NCBI RefSeq assembly: GCF_007752935.1
Contig: NZ_CP036319.1
Coordinates: 3,224,001 to 3,288,000 of the forward strand
From: Crateriforma conspicua
GTDB lineage: Bacteria; Planctomycetota; Planctomycetia; Pirellulales; Pirellulaceae
Reading direction: 5' to 3'
Length of the DNA stretch: 64,000 nt
This document shows, in pieces, positions 53,212 through 62,310 of this stretch (its first letter is position 1; each line of letters begins with the position of its first letter). The notes below the pieces were generated by a model. That model had not been told where the DNA came from, did no database searches, and saw nothing but the letters and a program-made list of their open reading frames with translations. The translations under genes were made by a program, and so were the position numbers.

Positions 53212-55470
53212 TCAATCCGGCGTGTCCAGATAAGGGTCCTGGCCGATTTCACGCTGCATTTTCTTGCGTTCCTTTTCGTGGTGCATCAACACCATCCGGT
53301 CGCGAAAGTGCTTGCGTTCGACCTTTCGTTGGGCTTTGCGGAACATCTTGGCGTACTGGTTGGCCGCACCACGCAGGTTTTCGCCTTTGGTTTTCATCCG
53401 CTTGGCTTTTTCCACGCCCAATCCGACTTTCAAGATGTCGTCGTCCAGCGACAGGTATTGTCGATACGATCCTTGGTCACCTTGGCGTCCACAACGGCCG
53501 ATCAACTGGCGGTCGATCCGCGCGGCGTCGTGAAGTTCCGTGCAGATGACGTGCATCCCGCCCAGGGCTTCGATTTCGTCCGACAGTTTGATGTCCGTAC
53601 CGCGTCCGGCCATGTTCGTCGCCACGGTGACCTTGCCGCGTGCGCCGGCGGCCGAAACGATTTCCGCTTCGCGTTCGACGTTGTTCGCGTTCAAGACTTC
53701 GTGCGGAATGTTGATCTCGTTCAACAAGCGTGAAACGATTTCGCTCTTGTCGATCGATCGCGTCCCGATCAGCACCGGTCGCCCGGTTTCATGGATGCGT
53801 TTCACTTCGTCGACGATGGCTTCGAACTTGGCCAACATGTCGCCGAACACCTGGTCGGGCAACTGTTTCCGCTGGGGCGGACGGTTGGTCGGGACACGGA
53901 TGACCGGCGTGCGATAGATCTTCTTCATCTCCGCGGCACTGGTTGCCGCGGTTCCCGTCATGCCGGCCAGGTGGGGATAACGCAAAAAGAGGTCTTGGAC
54001 GGTGATCCGAGCCGCTTGGCCGGTGGGAACACTGATTTCAATGTTTTCTTTGGCTTCGATCGCTTGGTGAATGCCGTCACGCCACTTGCGTCCTTCGGCC
54101 AAACGTCCCGTGAATTCGTCGACGATCACGATTTCGTCAGTGCCCTGATCGCCCGGACGGACGACGTACTGGCGGTTCAGCAGGAATTCCTGGGCGACCT
54201 TGATGGCCCGTTCGGTGTATTCGTACAAATCCACCAAGCCCATCGTGCGGACCAAGTCAGGTTTGGGCAGCGATCGGACCTTTTGACGTCCGCGAGCGGT
54301 CAATTCGTACTGTTTGGTCTCGTTGTCGATGTCGTAGTGTTCGTCTTCTTCGTATTCTTCGGCGTGTTGAGCCGCCCAGCGGTACGTTTCGACGATCTGG
54401 TCACGCACGTTGTCTTCGATGCTGCCGATGATCAGCGGCGTTCGAGCTTCGTCGATCAGAATGCTGTCCGCTTCGTCGACCAGACAGAAATGCATGCCTC
54501 GCATCACCGGTTGGTCACCGCTGCCGGAAAAACCACCGGCACCATCGCCCAGCGATTCGGTCTGCATGCGGTTCTGGGCACGCAACAGAAGCCGGTCACG
54601 CAAAAAGTCGAATCCAAATTCTTTGGCCGTCCCGTACGTCACGGCCGCGGCATAAGATTTTCGTCGTGATCCTTGGTCGTCAGGCGTTTGAATGATCCCG
54701 ACGTTGACGCCCAGCATGGCATACAGCGGCTGCATCCATTCGGCGTCACGTTTGGCCAAGTAGTCGTTGACCGTCGCCAGGTGGGCGCCTTTGCCGACCA
54801 GCGAATGCAAATACAGCGGCAGGGTCGCGGTCAGCGTTTTGCCTTCCCCCGTTTGCATTTCGGCGATGTGGCCTTCGAACAGCGAAATGCCGCCGATCAT
54901 TTGCACGTCGTAGTGCCGCATCGACAGGGCGCGTCGACCGGCTTCGCGAGCCAGCGCATAGGCCTCGGGCAACAACATGCCCAGCTTTTCGCCGGCCATC
55001 GCACGATAACGAAGCGCCAACGAACGTTTCCGCAGCGACGCGTCGTCTTCGGGTTGCAGAACGCTTTCGAATTCGTTGATCCGAGCCAGCTGGGCACGCC
55101 AGCGGCTCATTTTCAGCCGCGCACCCTTGGCGGTCAGCCGATTGGTCTGCTTCGCCGCCCCACGTCGCTTGTTCGCCTGGTTGTCGGCCGATTCGTCGGT
55201 CGCAACGGCGGGAAGCTCCGCCGGCAGTTCCGCGGGAAGGTCGGCCGAGGGCTCGGTCACATCTTCATCGGGCAGGGCCAAGGCGTCGGCGACCGGATCG
55301 GACGCTGGGCCTTCGTCGCCGAATGGATCGGTTCCGGCTGGTTGATTGCCATCACCCGCGGCATCGGCCGGCGGCTTCGCATCGCCGGGTGTGGACGCGG
55401 ATGCGTTGTCGGCCGTGGGATCGGGAACCGTTTCGTCGGTCGCGTCGCGGCTGGTGGGGCTTGATGACAC
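53212..55470 (-). CDS. SecA-like translocase ATPase lacking the C-terminal third
   Basis: 752 residues from a GTG. Residues 1-115 are an acidic, Ala/Pro-rich disordered extension absent from SecA. Then come NBD1 with Walker A MQTGEGKT (205-212) and VDEAD (331-335), the preprotein cross-linking domain (YDIDNETKQYELTARGRQKV to VIVDEFTGRLAEGRKWRDGI), and NBD2 (TVATNMAGRGTDIKL, GRCGRQGDQGS). After SLDDDIL only about 75 residues remain, ending in a Lys/Arg-rich helix, so most of the scaffold helix, the two-helix finger, the helical wing and the zinc-binding tail are missing. It resembles an accessory SecA (SecA2-like) rather than the main one; a full-length secA must be elsewhere. Confidence 0.85.
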   Translation of the reverse strand: MSSSPTSRDATDETVPDPTADNASASTPGDAKPPADAAGDGNQPAGTDPFGDEGPASDPVADALALPDEDVTEPSADLPAELPAELPAVATDESADNQANKRRGAAKQTNRLTAKGARLKMSRWRAQLARINEFESVLQPEDDASLRKRSLALRYRAMAGEKLGMLLPEAYALAREAGRRALSMRHYDVQMIGGISLFEGHIAEMQTGEGKTLTATLPLYLHSLVGKGAHLATVNDYLAKRDAEWMQPLYAMLGVNVGIIQTPDDQGSRRKSYAAAVTYGTAKEFGFDFLRDRLLLRAQNRMQTESLGDGAGGFSGSGDQPVMRGMHFCLVDEADSILIDEARTPLIIGSIEDNVRDQIVETYRWAAQHAEEYEEDEHYDIDNETKQYELTARGRQKVRSLPKPDLVRTMGLVDLYEYTERAIKVAQEFLLNRQYVVRPGDQGTDEIVIVDEFTGRLAEGRKWRDGIHQAIEAKENIEISVPTGQAARITVQDLFLRYPHLAGMTGTAATSAAEMKKIYRTPVIRVPTNRPPQRKQLPDQVFGDMLAKFEAIVDEVKRIHETGRPVLIGTRSIDKSEIVSRLLNEINIPHEVLNANNVEREAEIVSAAGARGKVTVATNMAGRGTDIKLSDEIEALGGMHVICTELHDAARIDRQLIGRCGRQGDQGSYRQYLSLDDDILKVGLGVEKAKRMKTKGENLRGAANQYAKMFRKAQRKVERKHFRDRMVLMHHEKERKKMQREIGQDPYLDTPD

Positions 55471-55737
55471 GGGACGTGCTGGCTCCGAAAGGCGTGGAAA
55501 GACGAAGGAAAAAAATTTTCGGCTTTGACGACATGTGAAACGCCCAGTTTAACGAACAAGGTCCGCAAACGAACCGATTCGAAGGGGCGATTGGCCTGTC
55601 CCGCCCGAGATGGGTGTCAAGATGGGAGGGTTATGTCAAGTCTGCCAAGCGTTCCCACCGTTCTGAACGTCCGGCTTGGTGCGGTCGATCTACTGGGACT
55701 AGTCATACCAGTATTCCCGGACTGCACGAGACGTCCT
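55471..55737. promoter_or_regulatory. Divergent region of the SecA-like and BBP7 genes
   Basis: 267 bases. The frame of the BBP7 gene is open upstream to 55525 but only the ATG at 55738 gives a signal peptide. An A-rich block at 55501-55520 (GACGAAGGAAAAAAATTTTC) lies close to the SecA-like start. No clear promoter boxes or repeats. Confidence 0.35.
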
Positions 55738-57198
55738 ATGAAAACCATTTTGCGAGGCTCCCGCAGTCTCCTCAAGGCATCGAGCCGAGGCAAACGGCTG
55801 GCAACAGCAATGTTGCTGTCCGTCGTGGCTTCGTCTGCGATGACGGCCCAGGCACAAGATAGCATTGGCGATCTGAGCGGATACACCGACGAAGATTTCT
55901 ATGCCGCCGAAGCCGCGTACGAATCCGAACAGTATTCGGCCGGCGACCTGAACACCAAATCGTCCCCGACCGAGGTCGATTACGCACCGATCAGCTACAG
56001 CGACATGGCCACCGTGCCCACACCGATGCCCATCGGTTCGGCCTACGACGGTGGTTGTTCGCCGACCAGCACGGTCAGCTGTTCAGCGCCCGCTTGCAAG
56101 CCCAAGCGGCGCAAGATCGGATCGCTGGCGACCTGCCAAGCCAGCGACATGTGGACCACCGCCGAATTTTTGATGTGGTTCCCGCAAGCCCGCACCAGCG
56201 CACCGTTGATCACCACGGCGCCTCCCGGATTGGCGCCCATCATCGGGCCGGCCTACCCGGACACCCAAGTCGTCTTTGGCGGCGAAGACGGACTGGGCGG
56301 CGATCTGACCCCCGGCTTCCGTATCGACGCTGGTAAATACCTCAGCAAGAACTTTGGCATCGGCGGACGCTTCTGGTTCTTGGGCGAAGACGAAGCATCC
56401 TATTCGGCCCAAAGCGATGGGACCGCGTTCAACTTGGGACGCCCGATCTACGACACCAACGCCAGCCAGAACGACGCCATCTTGGTTGGCGCGACCGACG
56501 TCGGCGGCAACACGCTGTTCGCCGGTTCGATCACCGCCGAAAGCAAGCTGGAAATGATCGCCGGTGAAGCTTACGGACGATTGATGTTCGCCTGTGGCGA
56601 TGAATACCGCACCGACCTGATTGGCGGTTACACCTACTTCGGCATCGACGATTCGCTGTTCATCGAAAGCACCAGCGTCGAAGTGACCCCGCCGACCGGT
56701 GACTCGTTCACCTTCAGCGACACGTTCACCGCCAACAACGATTTCCACGGCGGACAAATCGGTTTCGAAACCACGCTGTCACGCGGCCGCTGGATGTTCA
56801 GCACGTTGACCAAGGTCCACTTGGGGAACATGAACCAACAGCTCAGCCTGCAAGGCACGGCCACCGAAACGGTTGCCGGAACCCCGCCGACCGTCACCGT
56901 CACCGACGGTGGTTTGCTGGCCTTGGATTCACAAGGCGAATACGAACGTGACGTGTTCGCGTTCGTTCCCGAAGCCAACGTCAAACTGGGCTATCGCTTC
57001 CGTGATCACGTGCTGTTCACCGCCGGCTACAGCTTCCTGTACTGGAGCAACGTGGCCACCGCTGGTGAGTACGTGAACCCCGTGTTCGATGCCACGACAC
57101 GTGCGACCGGAGGACCGTTTGGTCAGCCGCCGCTGGTCTGGAAAGACAGCAGCCTGATCGTCCAAGGCATCGACCTGGGCGTCGTCATCGACTTCTGA
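55738..57198 (+). CDS. Second BBP7-family outer-membrane beta-barrel protein
   Basis: 486 residues from the ATG beginning MKTILRGSRSLLKASSRGKR, with a signal peptide ending in AQAQ. A low-complexity Tyr/Glu/Ser region (YTDEDFYAAEAAYESEQYS) and a Cys-containing block (CSAPACKPKRRKIGSLATCQ) precede the barrel, which starts at SDMWTTAEFLMWFPQARTSA. Strands such as FHGGQIGFETTLSRGRWMFS align with the other BBP7 protein (29482-31140), and the C-terminus ends in VVIDF with a terminal Phe. The two are paralogues about 25 kb apart. It is monocistronic, with its own terminator downstream. Confidence 0.85.
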   Translation: MKTILRGSRSLLKASSRGKRLATAMLLSVVASSAMTAQAQDSIGDLSGYTDEDFYAAEAAYESEQYSAGDLNTKSSPTEVDYAPISYSDMATVPTPMPIGSAYDGGCSPTSTVSCSAPACKPKRRKIGSLATCQASDMWTTAEFLMWFPQARTSAPLITTAPPGLAPIIGPAYPDTQVVFGGEDGLGGDLTPGFRIDAGKYLSKNFGIGGRFWFLGEDEASYSAQSDGTAFNLGRPIYDTNASQNDAILVGATDVGGNTLFAGSITAESKLEMIAGEAYGRLMFACGDEYRTDLIGGYTYFGIDDSLFIESTSVEVTPPTGDSFTFSDTFTANNDFHGGQIGFETTLSRGRWMFSTLTKVHLGNMNQQLSLQGTATETVAGTPPTVTVTDGGLLALDSQGEYERDVFAFVPEANVKLGYRFRDHVLFTAGYSFLYWSNVATAGEYVNPVFDATTRATGGPFGQPPLVWKDSSLIVQGIDLGVVIDF

Positions 57199-57237
57199 TT
57201 GCCACCACCAATCGGGAATACTGGAACGACCAAAGTG

Positions 57238-57271
57238 TGCCTGAGCTGAAAAGTTCAGGCATGCTTTTTTT
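57238..57271 (+). terminator. Rho-independent terminator of the second BBP7 gene
   Basis: TGCCTGA at 57238-57244 pairs with TCAGGCA at 57255-57261 across a 10-base loop, followed by TGC and seven T residues (57265-57271). It lies about 40 bases past the BBP7 stop and just before the convergent MscS gene. Confidence 0.8.
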
Positions 57272-57286
57272 ATGCGCCCGCGGCAC

Positions 57287-58861
57287 CTACGACTGATACA
57301 CGTGCACGTCTTGTTGGGGGAACGGAATCGAAATGCCGGCTTCGTCGAAACGGCGTTTGACCTCGCGCGTGACTTCCGTTTTCACTTGCCACCAATCCGC
57401 GGTACGTGCCCAGGGCCGGCAAACGATGTTCACCGACGAATCGGCCAACGCGTGCGTGATCACCACCGGCTCCGGACTGGACAGCACCAGTTCGTGGTTC
57501 TTCAAAACATCCATGATGATCTGCTCGGCCTGTTCGAAATCGTCGCCGTATCCGATCCCGAATTCCAAGTCCACGCGGCGGGTGTGGTTTGCGGTGATAT
57601 TGGTGATCACGTTGTTCCAAATCTCATTATTGGGAACATAGATCGTTTGGTTGTCGAATGTACGAAAGGTCGTCGACACCAAATTCATCTTGTGCACCTT
57701 GCCGGTGACTCCGCCCGCATTGACCACGTCTTCAACGTCAAACGGTCGGTTGATCAGAATCATCAAACCACTGGCGAAATTGCTTAGCGTTTGCTGCAGT
57801 GCCAGACCGACGACCAAACCGGTTGCCCCGATCGCTGCGATGATCGGGGCGATGTCGATTTCCAAAGCCGTCAGAGCCACCGCGAATCCGACCAGCAAAA
57901 ACACGTTGCGAATCGTGCCCGAAATCAGTCGTTCGGCCAACTGGGACAAACGAATCTTTCGATCCAGCAACCAATTGACGATCGATGCCAGGATTTTGGA
58001 AAGCACCCATGACACGATCAAAATGGCAACGAACTTGACCAAGTTCCAAGCCCAACGCTGGCCGCCCTCACGCGCGACAAACCAACCGGTGATGGCCGAC
58101 CAAGTCGCGGTGGCATCCGATGCATCCAAATCGACGCCGGATACGGCCAACACGTATTGCCGATACGTTTCCACCTCGCCGCCTTTGGCCTGCAGCGAAT
58201 CCAGGACGATTTCCAAGCGGTCGCTGATCGCCGTTCGTTCGTCTTGGAGGGTCGCGACAGATTCCAGCAATTCGGTTTTCAACGTTTCTGCGGCGGCCGT
58301 CGCGTCATCGTCGGACGTTGCCTCGTCTGCTTCCGCTTGCGGATCGGCGTCGTCACCGGGCGGATCTTCTTCGTCCGCCTCGTCTTCCGTTGCATCCGGA
58401 TCCGTGATGTCAGCCGCGTCAGCGGTCGGACCCAGCGTGCTCTTGGCGGTTTCGGCCATCTCCTGTTCGACTTCTTTCGCGCTGGCGTCGGCCGCCTGCT
58501 TGGATGCTTCGGCCTTCTGCAGGATGTCCGCCGCCTGCGTCGGATCCTTCGACTCGATCGCGCTGTTGGTCTTCTTCACCGACAGCTTGGCCGCTGCGAT
58601 CTGACGCGCTTTGTTCTTCAGCAATTTGAACCAAGCGTCGGCTTCCACCTTCAGCTCGTCTTGATCCAGCGGGCGGACCAAGACCCGCAGGACGTCCAGA
58701 GGCACCTCCGGGTTGATCGTCGTCGTGGGTTGGGGCGCTGGCGATTCGGCAGTGGATGCCTCTTTCGACACCGATGCATCTTGAGCGACGGCCGTTCCGA
58801 CGGCGAAGCACAGCAGAAAGGTCAGGATGAATCGTGAATCAGACAATAATGAACGGATCAT
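57287..58861 (-). CDS. MscS-family mechanosensitive channel with long periplasmic N-terminus
   Basis: 524 residues. A signal peptide (RFILTFLLCFAVGTAVAQ) is followed by about 230 mostly acidic, helical residues (KKTNSAIESKDPTQAADIL, ATEDEADEEDPPGDDADP), then three membrane helices; the pore helix TM3 is IIAAIGATGLVVGLALQQTL, followed by the MscS beta-domain (NRPFDVEDVVNAGGVTGKVH, YVPNNEIWNN) and C-terminal alpha/beta domain. It opens under membrane tension to release solutes in hypo-osmotic shock. The large extracytoplasmic domain resembles the MscK/MscM type and may sense or bind envelope components. Divergent from the arylsulfatase gene. Confidence 0.92.
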   Translation of the reverse strand: MIRSLLSDSRFILTFLLCFAVGTAVAQDASVSKEASTAESPAPQPTTTINPEVPLDVLRVLVRPLDQDELKVEADAWFKLLKNKARQIAAAKLSVKKTNSAIESKDPTQAADILQKAEASKQAADASAKEVEQEMAETAKSTLGPTADAADITDPDATEDEADEEDPPGDDADPQAEADEATSDDDATAAAETLKTELLESVATLQDERTAISDRLEIVLDSLQAKGGEVETYRQYVLAVSGVDLDASDATATWSAITGWFVAREGGQRWAWNLVKFVAILIVSWVLSKILASIVNWLLDRKIRLSQLAERLISGTIRNVFLLVGFAVALTALEIDIAPIIAAIGATGLVVGLALQQTLSNFASGLMILINRPFDVEDVVNAGGVTGKVHKMNLVSTTFRTFDNQTIYVPNNEIWNNVITNITANHTRRVDLEFGIGYGDDFEQAEQIIMDVLKNHELVLSSPEPVVITHALADSSVNIVCRPWARTADWWQVKTEVTREVKRRFDEAGISIPFPQQDVHVYQS

Positions 58862-59164
58862 TCGTACACGCGTGCGAATCGGATGGGGACGGAATGGCGA
58901 TCAATCGTTACCTGCAAGACAGTACGAATGATCGAAACGACGACAACCGGTCGCATCCAAACCAATCTCCAGTGCCGTCTATCGCACCGTCGTCGCGTGT
59001 CGCTGCGCGAAAGTAAAGCACGACCCACAACTGCTAAACCCGCGTCACGCGATGCCGTTCGCTGTCATCCACTCGTTCTGGGTGTACACTGACACCCACA
59101 CCGGTCGTCACTCTGGCGGCCTCTTTTCCAGCGGCTCAACTTCTGATTCATCGGGCAACCTTTT
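58862..59164. promoter_or_regulatory. Divergent region of MscS and arylsulfatase genes
   Basis: 303 bases. No gene is supported. A possible -10 (TACACT) lies in GGGTGTACACTGACACCCAC at 59080-59099, which also forms a small inverted repeat (GGGTGT/ACACCC); it sits about 75 bases before the arylsulfatase start and could be promoter or operator. Confidence 0.3.
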
Positions 59165-61537
59165 ATGAGACACTTCGGCCCTCTGTTCCTGGTCAACACC
59201 ATTGTGCTGTGTGCTTTGACTCTGGATCCCGCCTGCGGGCAATCGATTCCGGATGACGGATCGGTGTTGCCGTTTCCGCCGCAACCGATGGCAAGCGTGA
59301 CCCAACCGCGACTGCAAGATTCGACCATGCAGTGGCCCAATCCGAAGGAGCGATTGCCCGATGACGCGCCCAACATTCTGGTCATCCTGATCGACGATGT
59401 CGGCTTCGGTGTGGCGGAAACGTTCGGCGGCGAAGTCCACACGCCGACGCTTTCCAAGCTGGCCGACGAAGGGTTGCGGTACAACTGTTTTCACACGACC
59501 GCCATTTGTTCGCCGACGCGAGCATCATTGCTGACCGGACGAAATCACACTCGCGTCAGTTCAGGGACGATCGCCGAACGCGCGGTAGCGTTCGACGGAT
59601 ACACCGGCGTCATCCCCAAGACGGCTGCCACTTTCGCCGAAGTGCTGAAGCATTATGGGTATCACACATCGGCGTTCGGTAAATGGCACAACACGCCGGC
59701 GACCGAAACCACCGCGATGGGGCCCAAAGATCGATGGCCAAACGGTTACGGATTTGAATATTTCTATGGCTTCCTGGCCGGCGAAACTTCGCAATGGGAG
59801 CCTCGGTTGGTTGAAAACTACAACTTCGTCGAACCACCGATCGACGAAAGCTATCACTTGACCGAAGATCTGGTCGACAAGGCGTTGAACTGGCTGGACG
59901 AACGACAGTCGTTTGCACCGGATAAGCCGTTTCTGATGTACTGGGCACCCGGTGCAGTTCATGGTCCCCACCACGTGTTCCCCGAGTGGGCCGACAAGTA
60001 CAAGGGCAAGTTTGATGACGGCTGGGACGCCTATCGCAAACGCGTCCATCAACGCCAGTTAGAAATGGGCATCATTCCGCCGGGGACGCAACTGACGCCC
60101 CGCGATGAAACGATGGCGGCTTGGGACGACATCCCGCCGGAACAGTTGGCGTTTCAACGACGCGGTATGGAAATCTACGCCGGGTTCGTGGAGCACACCG
60201 ACACGCAAGTCGGCCGTCTGGTGGAAGGTCTGGAATCGCGTGGGCTGCGGGAAAACACGTTGGTCATCTACATCTGGGGCGACAACGGATCCAGCGCCGA
60301 AGGGCAAAACGGATCGATCAGCGAATTGCTGGCCCAAAACAATATCGCCAACACGGTGCAGCAACAGTTGGACGCGCTCGAAAAGATCGGCGGTCTGGAT
60401 GCCTTGGGAACGCCAAAGACGGACAATATGTATCACGCCGGTTGGGCGTGGGCCGGCAGCACGCCGTTCAAAGCCACCAAGCTGGTGGCGTCGCACTTCG
60501 GCGGCACCCGAAATCCGATGGTCGTGTCATGGCCAAAGAAGATTCGTCCCGATGGCAACATCCGGAACCAATTCCATCACGTCATTGATATCGCGCCGAC
60601 CATATATGAGATTCTGGGAATCGCGCCACCCGATCAGGTCAACGGCCAGAAGCAAATTCCTATCGACGGAACCAGTTTGGCATACACTTTTGAATCTCCG
60701 GACGCCGCCGGTCAAAAGGATGCCCAATTCTTTGACAACAACGGCAGCCGTGGCATCTATCGTGATGGCTGGTTCGCCTGCACGTTCGGACCGCTGATCC
60801 CATGGAACACACCGGCGTCGGCGCCAAGGATCAAAGCCTGGGATTCCGCGACGGACGCCTGGGAACTTTATCGCCTGGAAGATGATTTTTCTCAGGCCAA
60901 AGATTTGGCGGCGGCCGAGCCGGAGAAGCTTGAAGAGCTGAAAGATCAGTTCGCCACGATGGCGGAGAAAAACCAGGACTTTCCCATCGGCGCGGGCTTG
61001 TGGCTTCGCTTGTACCCGCAAGATCGTATCGCCACGTCGTATCGACGCTGGGAGTTCACCGGAAATACACGCCGTATGCCGGAGTTCGCGGCGCCGGGGC
61101 TCGGACGTGAAAGCAATACGGTCACCATCAAAGTCGATTTGCAGGAAAACGCCGACGGCGTGTTGTACGCACTGGGCGGTGCCGGCGGCGGTTTGACGTT
61201 GTACTTGCAAGATGGTCGTTTGAAGTACCTATACAACCTGTTCATCATTGAACAGTACACGGCGGAAACGACCGAGCCGCTGGCGGCGGGCCCCCACACG
61301 ATTCAGGTCGTGACTCAGATTGAGGGTCCAGGACAGTCAGGCACAGTCAATTTGGTGGTCGATGATCAGCACGTCGCGTCGACAGCATTGAAGCGAACCG
61401 TACCGGCGGCGTTCACCGCCAGCGAAACGCTTGACGTGGGGCTCGATCTGGGATCCACCGTCTCGCTGGACTATCTGCAGCAGCGTCCTTACGAAATCGA
61501 AGGCACCATCGACAGCGTTGTCGTCACCTTGGATTGA
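59165..61537 (+). CDS. Large secreted arylsulfatase
   Basis: 790 residues with a signal peptide (RHFGPLFLVNTIVLCALTL). The formylglycine motif C-x-P-x-R is C115-SPT-R119, continued as ASLLTGRNHTR, the form used by arylsulfatases. Metal ligands are in ILIDDVGFG (D77, D78) and WGDNGSSAEG. Length and the extra beta-rich C-terminal domain (about 610-790) match the 780-790-residue arylsulfatase type seen in actinobacteria and planctomycetes. It hydrolyses aryl or sugar sulfate esters outside the cytoplasmic membrane and needs a formylglycine-generating enzyme encoded elsewhere. Differs from the sulfatase at 25739 in subfamily and size. Confidence 0.93.
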   Translation: MRHFGPLFLVNTIVLCALTLDPACGQSIPDDGSVLPFPPQPMASVTQPRLQDSTMQWPNPKERLPDDAPNILVILIDDVGFGVAETFGGEVHTPTLSKLADEGLRYNCFHTTAICSPTRASLLTGRNHTRVSSGTIAERAVAFDGYTGVIPKTAATFAEVLKHYGYHTSAFGKWHNTPATETTAMGPKDRWPNGYGFEYFYGFLAGETSQWEPRLVENYNFVEPPIDESYHLTEDLVDKALNWLDERQSFAPDKPFLMYWAPGAVHGPHHVFPEWADKYKGKFDDGWDAYRKRVHQRQLEMGIIPPGTQLTPRDETMAAWDDIPPEQLAFQRRGMEIYAGFVEHTDTQVGRLVEGLESRGLRENTLVIYIWGDNGSSAEGQNGSISELLAQNNIANTVQQQLDALEKIGGLDALGTPKTDNMYHAGWAWAGSTPFKATKLVASHFGGTRNPMVVSWPKKIRPDGNIRNQFHHVIDIAPTIYEILGIAPPDQVNGQKQIPIDGTSLAYTFESPDAAGQKDAQFFDNNGSRGIYRDGWFACTFGPLIPWNTPASAPRIKAWDSATDAWELYRLEDDFSQAKDLAAAEPEKLEELKDQFATMAEKNQDFPIGAGLWLRLYPQDRIATSYRRWEFTGNTRRMPEFAAPGLGRESNTVTIKVDLQENADGVLYALGGAGGGLTLYLQDGRLKYLYNLFIIEQYTAETTEPLAAGPHTIQVVTQIEGPGQSGTVNLVVDDQHVASTALKRTVPAAFTASETLDVGLDLGSTVSLDYLQQRPYEIEGTIDSVVVTLD

Positions 61538-62310
61538 TCCAACGACCATCGTTGGCTTCCGCTGCTGCGATGAAGGAATGGTTGATCAGAAATCCATAGC
61601 CCATGACGGAGGCTTCGTCGGCAAACACGTTCTGATTTGTGTCATCGGGAAGTGAGACTTCTCGAGTCAGCTACAAGGGACGTACTCAGGTTATGAAAAT
61701 GGTAGGGGTCGTTGGCGGATGCCCAGGCTGATTTGCGTGCGGCGATGACGGGCTCGCGAGAGCTTCGGCCAGCGAGCATGTTCAACGCTCGATGGATTTC
61801 GTGAACTCTCGATCCGTGAGACGGTGTCGGGGCATTGGACTTCCTCCTTGGAGCACTTTGGTAGGTACTCCGGGACGCTGTTCAACGCGTTCCATTTTCG
61901 CCAGATCAGTTTGTAAAACATTGCCTGGTGTTCTTTTCGCTTGCTCTTTTTGGACGACGAATGTAGCGAATCAACAAGCGACGGTCACTGGACGCTGCGA
62001 ACGATTGATTGGGACTTTTGGTCGTCTTGCCCATGGAATCGCGATGCCATGGGGAAGCTTTTGGTAACACATACCCGATCGGGCAACGGACAATGCCGGC
62101 GACGCCGGGCTACTGCGAAATTCGCATGATGAGGGGTGATGAGTCGGGCCGCATCTGAGATAATCCGCCGTGCCGGATTCACCGCTGAAAGTTCGGTTTA
62201 CTTTTGACCGGGGCCTCGGCCCAGATGATCACCGAACACGTCGGCTTGAATCGCCGGATGATCCACGTTCGCATCTCAAACGCAGCCACCCACCAAAGCA
62301 CCATATCAAG
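61538..62310. other. 773-base gap without a recognisable gene
   Basis: Open frames on both strands (up to 91 residues) have no recognisable domain. The minus-strand frame at 61691-61921 contains VEHARWPKLSRARHRRTQIS, a peptide pattern I associate with degenerate, repeated reading frames in Rhodopirellula-like genomes. The gap probably holds decayed sequence plus the promoter of the aldo/keto reductase. Confidence 0.4.

Noticed and set aside
53212-55470. This SecA homologue as the main secA of the cell
   Set aside because: It lacks the finger, wing and zinc tail needed for general translocation; it is more likely an accessory form.
59080-59099. Terminator hairpin upstream of the arylsulfatase
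   Set aside because: GGGTGT/ACACCC is short and has no T-tract on either strand; kept only as a possible promoter or operator.
61691-61921. 76-codon minus-strand frame between arylsulfatase and aldo/keto reductase
   Set aside because: No domain and no start signal; the region looks decayed, so I describe it as a gap instead of a gene.
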